The notes beneath the pieces were generated by a model. That model ran no database searches. It saw nothing but the letters and a program-made list of their open reading frames with translations, and was not told the origin of the DNA. From assembly GCA_945862215.1 (NCBI GenBank), contig CAMAXY010000005.1, forward strand, positions 1 to 64,000: a stretch of 64,000 nucleotides of DNA, read 5' to 3'. Both the position numbers and the translations under genes were made by a program. Positions 58,065 through 64,000 of this stretch are shown here, one piece after another; position 1 is the first letter of the stretch; every line of letters begins with the position of its first letter. This stretch comes from Singulisphaera sp. GP187. GTDB lineage: Bacteria; Planctomycetota; Phycisphaerae; Phycisphaerales; SM1A02.

Positions 58065-58458
58065 GTGGGCAGCCGTGAAAAGTCCTCTCGGGGCTCAGAC
58101 AGTCCTCGGCGACCGACACGATCTGATTTACGAAATTTTATTGCAAGTGCCGTCGGCCGCCTGCGGAACTCGCCCGAGAGAACTTTCCAACGGCTGGGCA
58201 CGCACACAGAAGCTCGACGGATCTGAAAAACGTTCGAGCGAGAATTTGATTCGCCAACCTGGGCAGCGGAATGATTTGAACCCCGGCGAGTTTGCAAGCC
58301 GAGCCGGAGTCCGCGTAGGTGAGGCGCAGCATGTTTGAGCCCAGGGGCGAATCAGTCCGCTGCCAAAATCTGCACGAACCACTTTTGAGTCCATGCATAA
58401 GTGGGCAGCCGTGAAAAGTCCTCTCGGGGCTCAGACAGTCCTCGGCGACCGACACGAT
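58065..58458. repeat. Compound palindromic repeat cluster C (M1, M2, M3, truncated M1)
   Basis: M1 58065-58203, M2 58220-58255, M3 58260-58366 plus tail, truncated M1 58400-58458; near-identical to cluster A modules. Confidence 0.93.
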
Positions 58459-58472
58459 ACGGACAACCGGGG

Positions 58473-59732
58473 TTACTTCTTCGCGTCCTCGGGGCGGCTA
58501 GCACCTGGCGGAGGCAAAGGAGGAGTCTCGCCTAGTACAATTTCACATCGTCGGAGAAGGTCCTCAGAAAGTTCTCGCCGTTCGAAAAGATCTGGCTGAA
58601 TCGCCGCTACGAGATTCTGTGGGCGAGCCTCGCCGACTCCGGACGCGACGTCGTCGTCCCATTGGTTGCATGCGCGTTCGAGGCGTTTGCAGAGTTCTGC
58701 GTATCTCTGCTCATAGAACTCCCGGAGTCCGCTGACCGTTGAACGGACATCTGCGGTTACCGCGTCATCGCTCGCGACGCGTGAAAATAGCCGAACTGTG
58801 TTTGCGTGAGCGGCGTCGGGATAGATTTCCGGGAAAAACCGTATCTGGCAGACGCGCTGCACTTCCGATGCCACATCCCCAGGGAGCGTTGCCAGTAAGT
58901 CTTGATTGAAACGAAGATGGAGATCACGGATTCGTTTGATCACTTTGGCTGGTCGCGCCCATATTCTCGCAGGATCGTTATCTTCGCTATCCGGCGCCCC
59001 GCGAGCAGAGCCAGAAAGCAAATCTTGGGTTTTCCGTCCGGCATCAAGCTGCGATGCAGACCATTTCTCCAGCAATGACGTCAGTTCCCTTTCATATTCA
59101 CTCAGCTTCGCCATAATGACGGTGCGATTTTCATCCGTGACTTGGCTCGCTGGCAGATTGCCCCAAAGATCGCGAAGTTCCAGGTTTACCCATCGGTCCG
59201 TCGTAACCACTGAATGGCACTTCCTGCGCTTCGCATGGCCGCGAAGCACCTCAAGTTGTTCAACCTGAGCAGGCGTCAGAACTGGGACCAGTGAATCGAT
59301 GAATTGAAGTTCATCCTGAAGCGCAGCGATCATCAGTTGATTCGCGGCACGACATGTATCCTGCCAAACCGTGTTGAACTCCTGGGACGACACGCCACTC
59401 GCCTGGAGAGTCTTCGACGCCTCTGATGCCTTCGCCAAGTAATGAGGCATCAATCGATCAAACAGCGGATTGCGGTGATCGTGTACATAGGATTCATACA
59501 TCGACAGAATCATTGACGATTGTTCCTTGGTTAGGTCGAAAATGCGGTTCCAATCGATGACTTCGGCTCGCGTCAGTGGAGTATCAGCGGGCATCGCCGG
59601 ATAGGCGTATCCGACCTCTGGTTGCATATAGTTTCGAAGAACTTTAGGCTCATCAGCGGCGGCGATTCCGGCCGAGAGCAATACGATCGCAGCAAGTTTG
59701 TACACATCGCCTCCCGTTGTAATTATGGGCAC
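58473..59732 (-). CDS. Secreted hypothetical protein
   Basis: Signal-like VYKLAAIVLLSAGIAAADEPK; 400+ aa ORF; Pro-rich C-terminus. Confidence 0.65.
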   Translation of the reverse strand: MPIITTGGDVYKLAAIVLLSAGIAAADEPKVLRNYMQPEVGYAYPAMPADTPLTRAEVIDWNRIFDLTKEQSSMILSMYESYVHDHRNPLFDRLMPHYLAKASEASKTLQASGVSSQEFNTVWQDTCRAANQLMIAALQDELQFIDSLVPVLTPAQVEQLEVLRGHAKRRKCHSVVTTDRWVNLELRDLWGNLPASQVTDENRTVIMAKLSEYERELTSLLEKWSASQLDAGRKTQDLLSGSARGAPDSEDNDPARIWARPAKVIKRIRDLHLRFNQDLLATLPGDVASEVQRVCQIRFFPEIYPDAAHANTVRLFSRVASDDAVTADVRSTVSGLREFYEQRYAELCKRLERACNQWDDDVASGVGEARPQNLVAAIQPDLFERRELSEDLLRRCEIVLGETPPLPPPGASRPEDAKK

Positions 59733-60109
59733 TTCTTGCCGGTAGGTGCTTCATGGATGTGAAGGATGTTGTGGACAATGACAGTTGGCACACAACCATG
59801 CGGGGGCGAGCAAGCCCAAAGTAACATGTGACAACGTGCTGCGAGATCGTCCGTCGGGCCGCAACCGTTCAGTCCGCTTTCTCCGACAGCCACTGCTGTA
59901 CATTGCCAAAGTAGTTCATTTGCGATGATCGTGTGCGGGCAAGAATAAACTCCGCAATTCGTTCCCATTCCGTCGACATAACAGGCAAGGGTACGCTCAG
60001 GCTTCCAGCAGCAGCATGGTATGACTTGAGTATTAGCCGACGATACGAGCGCGACGGAAAGAGTTCCGAACGCGAAGATGTGAATGATAACGGCTGGAAT
60101 CTTTATCAT
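59723..60109 (-). CDS. Secreted Cys-rich hypothetical protein
   Basis: Signal-like N-term, 12 Cys in mature part (CCCW..C..C..C..C); overlaps downstream ORF by 10 bp. Confidence 0.55.
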   Translation of the reverse strand: MIKIPAVIIHIFAFGTLSVALVSSANTQVIPCCCWKPERTLACYVDGMGTNCGVYSCPHTIIANELLWQCTAVAVGESGLNGCGPTDDLAARCHMLLWACSPPHGCVPTVIVHNILHIHEAPTGKKCP

Positions 60110-60472
60110 GATTTTCTTTCTTCTGGCATGTGAAGCGCCATGCCCTATGAGAGGCGACCAAATTTGGCACTTCGAAAGTTTGACGCAGGTGCTTCAAGCC
60201 ACAGTTGCGTCGCCACCGGAACTGAGCGAAACCGTTCGACGAGATCGGCTCCGCACACCGAATAGTGGTGCTGCGTTAGATTACCGTCGCAGCGGTTCGT
60301 TTCAATACGGAATGTGCCAACAATAAGACACTTTGTGTTTATGAAGCTGCGAATTACGGAACGTGTCGTCCACTGGTGGTCTCTGGTCTGGTGCACGATT
60401 TGTTGACACACCGATTTGGGAGATTTAAAGTTAATGTTTGACATGAAGAAGCCTGGTTTTTGTTGAATAACG

Positions 60473-60519
60473 CACCCGTAGCGCAGGGAGAGCGAAGCCC
60501 GACCGGAGCGACGGGTGCC
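60473..60519. repeat. Inverted repeat upstream of IS remnant
   Basis: GCACCCGT...ACGGGTGC with internal agcgaagcccgaccggagcg. Confidence 0.75.
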
Positions 60520-60539
60520 ATCAGCGTGGATAAGGGGCT

Positions 60540-61190
60540 GGTCGAGAGTTCGCAATAAAGATGTCGTCCTGCGAATCCTGCGCGGCGAGACCCTCGATGC
60601 GCTCGGTCGAGAGCCCACCGTCTCGCCAGCGAAGCTCGCCCCAAGCAAAGAACCAATGGCGGGATTATTTTCTTGTCGGCGGACAACGTGGAATTCAAGT
60701 GCGCGATCCAGATCCGCGCGATGATTTCATTCAAGATCTCAAGACCAAAAACTCAAGACCAAGATTGGCGATCAAACGATGATGCATCGAATTGCTCGAG
60801 AAGAAAATCAATCAACTGGAAGAAGGACTGCGTTTTCCACAGCGGAGGCCATCGCGATGAGCAGGTCAGTCCGCAACGATGTCACCCTCCGCTTTGAAAC
60901 CTTTCGGCATCAAGCGCGTCTGCACAGTGTGGAATATCTCGCGCGCAACGATGCAGCGACACAAGGTGCTCGCGTTGCACGGGGCAACGCCGAAGAAGAA
61001 GCGCGGACCCAAGACATGCTTGGCCGATGCACAGGTACTCGAAGAGATCAAGATTGTGCTGCGCAATTTGCGATTCGTCGGCATTCGATCGAGTCCATCA
61101 TTCGTCAGGAGTCCAGAGGGCAACGGCTGTGCCGAACGATTCATTCGAACACTCAAGGAGCAATTGCTCTGGCTCATCGGAGTGGAGCCA
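60540..61190 (+). pseudogene. Decayed IS3-type transposase (orfA remnant + internally deleted orfB)
   Basis: orfA-like RNKDVVLRILRGETLDALGRE.. with frameshifts; orfB-like WNISRATMQRH..KKKRGPKT joined directly to integrase-core SPEGNGCAERFIRTLKEQLLWL, missing most of the DDE domain. Confidence 0.75.
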
Positions 61191-61203
61191 CGGAAACGCA
61201 TAA

Positions 61204-61635
61204 GTGATCAGCCGTGAAAAGATCCCGCCGGGCTCAGACAGTCCTCGGCGACCGACACGATCTGATTTACGAAATTTTATTGCAAGTGCCGTCGGCCGCC
61301 TGCGGAACTCGCCCGGCAGAATTTTTCAACGGCTGGGCACGCACACAGAAGCTCGACCGATCTGAAAAACGTTCGAGCGAGAATTTGATTCGCCAACCTG
61401 GGCAGCGGAATGATTTGAACCCCTGCGAGTTTGCAAGCCGAGCCGGAGTCCGCGTAGGCGAGGCGCAGCATGTTTGAGCCCGGGGGCAAATCATTCCGCT
61501 GCCAAATTATGCACGAACCACATTTGAGCCCATATATGCGTCCCGCGGCGTTCTCATAAACCATTCTGTTTTTTTGAGCCCGGGGGCAAATCAGTCCGCT
61601 GCCAAAATCTGCACGAACCACTTTTGAGCCCATGC
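61204..61635. repeat. Compound palindromic repeat cluster D (M1, M2, M3, extra M3 right-arm tail)
   Basis: M1 61204-61342, M2 61360-61396, M3 61399-61504, duplicated tail 61574-61635; abuts IS remnant. Confidence 0.92.
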
Positions 61636-61639
61636 ACAG

Positions 61640-63679
61640 CTAAAAAATCTTCTTCCACCACGCAAGGATTTCTCCAAGGCGGTGCATTCGAAGATCTGGC
61701 GGTCCAGCTCGACTCATTCCGTGACTTGTCTCACGGGGATATTTCACAAAGCGAACTGGAACATTTTGAACCGCAAGCGCTGCATGCACTTGCTCTGATT
61801 GTTCGATGTTGCATCGAAGATCGCCTTCGCTATGAATGAGCAACATTGGCGTGCGCGCTTTTGAAAAACTTGCGATTGGGCTGGATTTCCAAAGATGCTT
61901 GGGATCCGAATAGGCAGAGCCAGTCCAATATATGCCGGGAACATCTGGTAAATCTGAATTTCCAGAGTGACTGACGATGTTCGAAACGCATCGATCGCTG
62001 ATCGCTCCGCAGTATTCGCTCGAATGTCCAACCGCCCACAGAGTCATGAAGCCGCCGTATGAACCACCCATGATTCCGATGCGCGCATTGTCGATTCCAC
62101 GATCGCTGCGCATCGCACGTGTAATCGCTTGGACATCCATCCAATCCTTCCCGCCCCACGTGCCTTGAATTGCTTGGCAGAATGCGCGCCCATATCCCTT
62201 CGATCCACGAGGATTTCCATACACAACGGTGTATCCCTCCGCCGCGAGCAACTGAAATTCGTGAAAGAACGCCCACCCATATTGAGCGTGTGGTCCTCCA
62301 TGCACTTCGAGTACGCCTGGAGTTTTCCGTCCAGCTCGTGCCGACTTTGGCGGACGCATCGTCCAATAGTGAACAGCGACTCCGTCCTTTGCTTTAGTCC
62401 ACGATTCTTCGGGCAGTGCAAGATCGAGTTCATCGCAGAGCGCACTGTTGAGACGCGTGACTTGGCGAACTGGAAATTCTCTGCCAGTGATATCTGCAAC
62501 ACAAACTTCTGGCGGTTCAGTTGGCGCAGAACGAATGAGCGCAATGCGCGCGCCATCACGAGAAAGTGTGCAAGGAAGATGTTCGGCGCCAGTCGGTGTA
62601 TGCAGAGCTATAAAGTTGCCGCCGAGACTTGCACTGGCAATATGGCCAGAGCCGTGCCATCCAATTCGCATCAGCAAAGAGTCCCCGCCTGGCATCCATT
62701 GAATCCATGAAGCAAATGATGTATCGACCGAGTCCGAGAGTGTCGCACTCATTAAGCAAAAATCGCTTGAACGAAGCAGATTTCTGGTGATTTTCGTTCG
62801 GAGGTCGTGTACGAATAATCCGAGATTTTCGGTTGCATACATTTCTGTTCGGCCAATTCTGCCTGCGTATGCAACCATTGTTCCATCAGGGCTCCACGTC
62901 ACAGAACTCTTGGGTCCATCAGAAAGTCCATCAAGTGCCTTGATTTTTCCAGTTCGCACATCTGCGATCACGATTTCCATCTTCCAAGGTTCGAAGAGCG
63001 CGCGAGGAGAACGATTGACCGTCGCAGCAATCGTTTTTCCGTCTGGTGACCAATCGAAGGAAAACGTTCCAAGAGTATCGCCCAGTGCAAGCTCTCGAAT
63101 GCGGCGCGTGCGGATATTCAAGATATGCAATCGAAAGCGAGCCGATCCGAAGACGCCATCGCCGTCGAGTCTGTACCACGGATCATCAATCACGAGCGGT
63201 GGAGTGCTTCGCCCACTTGCAGTGCGCGCTTTGGCAGCAGCGGCAGTTCTCTCGGCGAGAGTCTGGCGGTATGCGAATGCAATCTCGTCTCCATTTGGAG
63301 AAAATCGAAAGTTTCCGATCGACCCATCAAGAAGTTTCGTCAATTTCTTGGGCGCTGCCAGTTTCATTCCGCGCATCGCTGCCAACATAATTTGCGGATT
63401 TCCTCGTTCTGCTTCACGAACAAATGCAATTGAAGTCCCATCCGGCGACCAGCGTGGGGAACGATCGCGCGGGCCCGCTGTCAATCGCCGCGATTTCGTC
63501 ACTCCATCTGCAGATGCGATCCAAATTTCCGTGCAATAGGTGCTTGGCTCATCTGCAACTTTGTGCACGAATGCGATGCGCTCTCCATTGCCGTCGATTT
63601 GAGGGTCGGATGGAACAACAAGTTTCCGAACATCTTCCGCAGTGATTTTCCGAGATTTTATTTGTGCTCGTCGTGCCAT
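61640..63679 (-). CDS. S9 family peptidase (acylaminoacyl-peptidase/DPP-like)
   Basis: TolB-like beta-propeller plus GIMGGSYGGFMTLWAVGHS nucleophile elbow and LLIHSEGDLRCNIEQSEQVHAAL. Confidence 0.93.
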   Translation of the reverse strand: MARRAQIKSRKITAEDVRKLVVPSDPQIDGNGERIAFVHKVADEPSTYCTEIWIASADGVTKSRRLTAGPRDRSPRWSPDGTSIAFVREAERGNPQIMLAAMRGMKLAAPKKLTKLLDGSIGNFRFSPNGDEIAFAYRQTLAERTAAAAKARTASGRSTPPLVIDDPWYRLDGDGVFGSARFRLHILNIRTRRIRELALGDTLGTFSFDWSPDGKTIAATVNRSPRALFEPWKMEIVIADVRTGKIKALDGLSDGPKSSVTWSPDGTMVAYAGRIGRTEMYATENLGLFVHDLRTKITRNLLRSSDFCLMSATLSDSVDTSFASWIQWMPGGDSLLMRIGWHGSGHIASASLGGNFIALHTPTGAEHLPCTLSRDGARIALIRSAPTEPPEVCVADITGREFPVRQVTRLNSALCDELDLALPEESWTKAKDGVAVHYWTMRPPKSARAGRKTPGVLEVHGGPHAQYGWAFFHEFQLLAAEGYTVVYGNPRGSKGYGRAFCQAIQGTWGGKDWMDVQAITRAMRSDRGIDNARIGIMGGSYGGFMTLWAVGHSSEYCGAISDRCVSNIVSHSGNSDLPDVPGIYWTGSAYSDPKHLWKSSPIASFSKARTPMLLIHSEGDLRCNIEQSEQVHAALAVQNVPVRFVKYPRETSHGMSRAGPPDLRMHRLGEILAWWKKIF

Positions 63680-63705
63680 AGAAGATCATCGTAGGATCAT
63701 CCGTC

Positions 63706-64000
63706 ATGACATGGGTATGGCGAGGACGAGATGATGGACCAGATCCAGCGGCACAACGTTGGCATCAAGTGATCCGTCCATGGGATGCTGCTCCACGCGC
63801 GCGCGGACGGAAGTGTCCAATTGTTGTCATTGGCTATCCAACTGATGCGGGCGTTCGAGCAAACTTCGGTCGTCCAGGTGCGGTGGATGGTCCCGCAGCA
63901 CTGCGAACGGCATGCGCAAATTTGCCCGCGCCTACAACGCACGCTCTCTTTGATGCAGGCGATGCGAGTGGTGCTGGAGAAGATGTTGAAAGTTGGCAGC
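63706..64000 (+). CDS. hutG: Formimidoylglutamase (arginase family), truncated by window edge
   Basis: MTWVWRGRDDGPDPAAQRWHQVI..IGYPTDAGVRANFGRPGAVDGPAALRTACANLPAP..LFDAGDASGAGEDVESWQ. Confidence 0.78.
   Translation, partial: MTWVWRGRDDGPDPAAQRWHQVIRPWDAAPRARGRKCPIVVIGYPTDAGVRANFGRPGAVDGPAALRTACANLPAPTTHALFDAGDASGAGEDVESWQ

Noticed and set aside
61399-61504. tRNA-like fragment in M3 (reverse complement contains GGGGTTCAAATCATTCCGCTGCC, resembling a T-arm and acceptor end)
   Set aside because: The putative T-stem does not pair and no D-arm or anticodon arm is present; a simple long palindrome explains the arms better

Overview
This 64 kb window is dense bacterial chromosome. The gene content (DUF1501 plus PSD1/DUF1549/DUF1553 proteins, McsA/McsB, Skp/OmpH-like paralogs, a dockerin-type beta-helix protein) suggests Planctomycetota or a relative; this is inferred from protein families only. 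Recognisable genes include moaA (partial), TauE, MOSC, SpoIID-like, riboflavin synthase, SpoIIE-type phosphatase, PCD, kdsA-mcsA-mcsB, ileS, a Phd/VapC toxin-antitoxin pair, a SurA/PpiD-like protein, rpsD, purF, lpxA, lipB, lepA, rimO, a nucleosidase-NadD fusion, two tRNA-Glu genes, aroB, a ParA-like ATPase, mraZ, csrA, a NifU-like protein, dapF, an AST-like cluster, folE, an S9 peptidase and hutG (partial). Two things stand out. (1) Between mraZ and csrA there is a non-coding tract of about 240 nt with at least four hairpins presenting an ANGGAN hexaloop (the canonical CsrA/RsmA-binding element), further GGA sites and a strong intrinsic terminator. It is a candidate CsrB/RsmZ-like CsrA sponge RNA linked to csrA, and mraZ itself is preceded by a 10-bp-period TGGGN MraZ-box-like array. 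(2) A dispersed family of compound palindromic repeats (three clusters near 39.2-40.0, 58.0-58.5 and 61.2-61.6 kb) is built from two different imperfect palindromes joined by a conserved linker. All three clusters lie 3' of a leftward gene; two are between convergent genes and one abuts a decayed IS3-type transposase. One palindrome shows apparent compensatory changes between copies. All calls come from reading the sequence; no database search was run.
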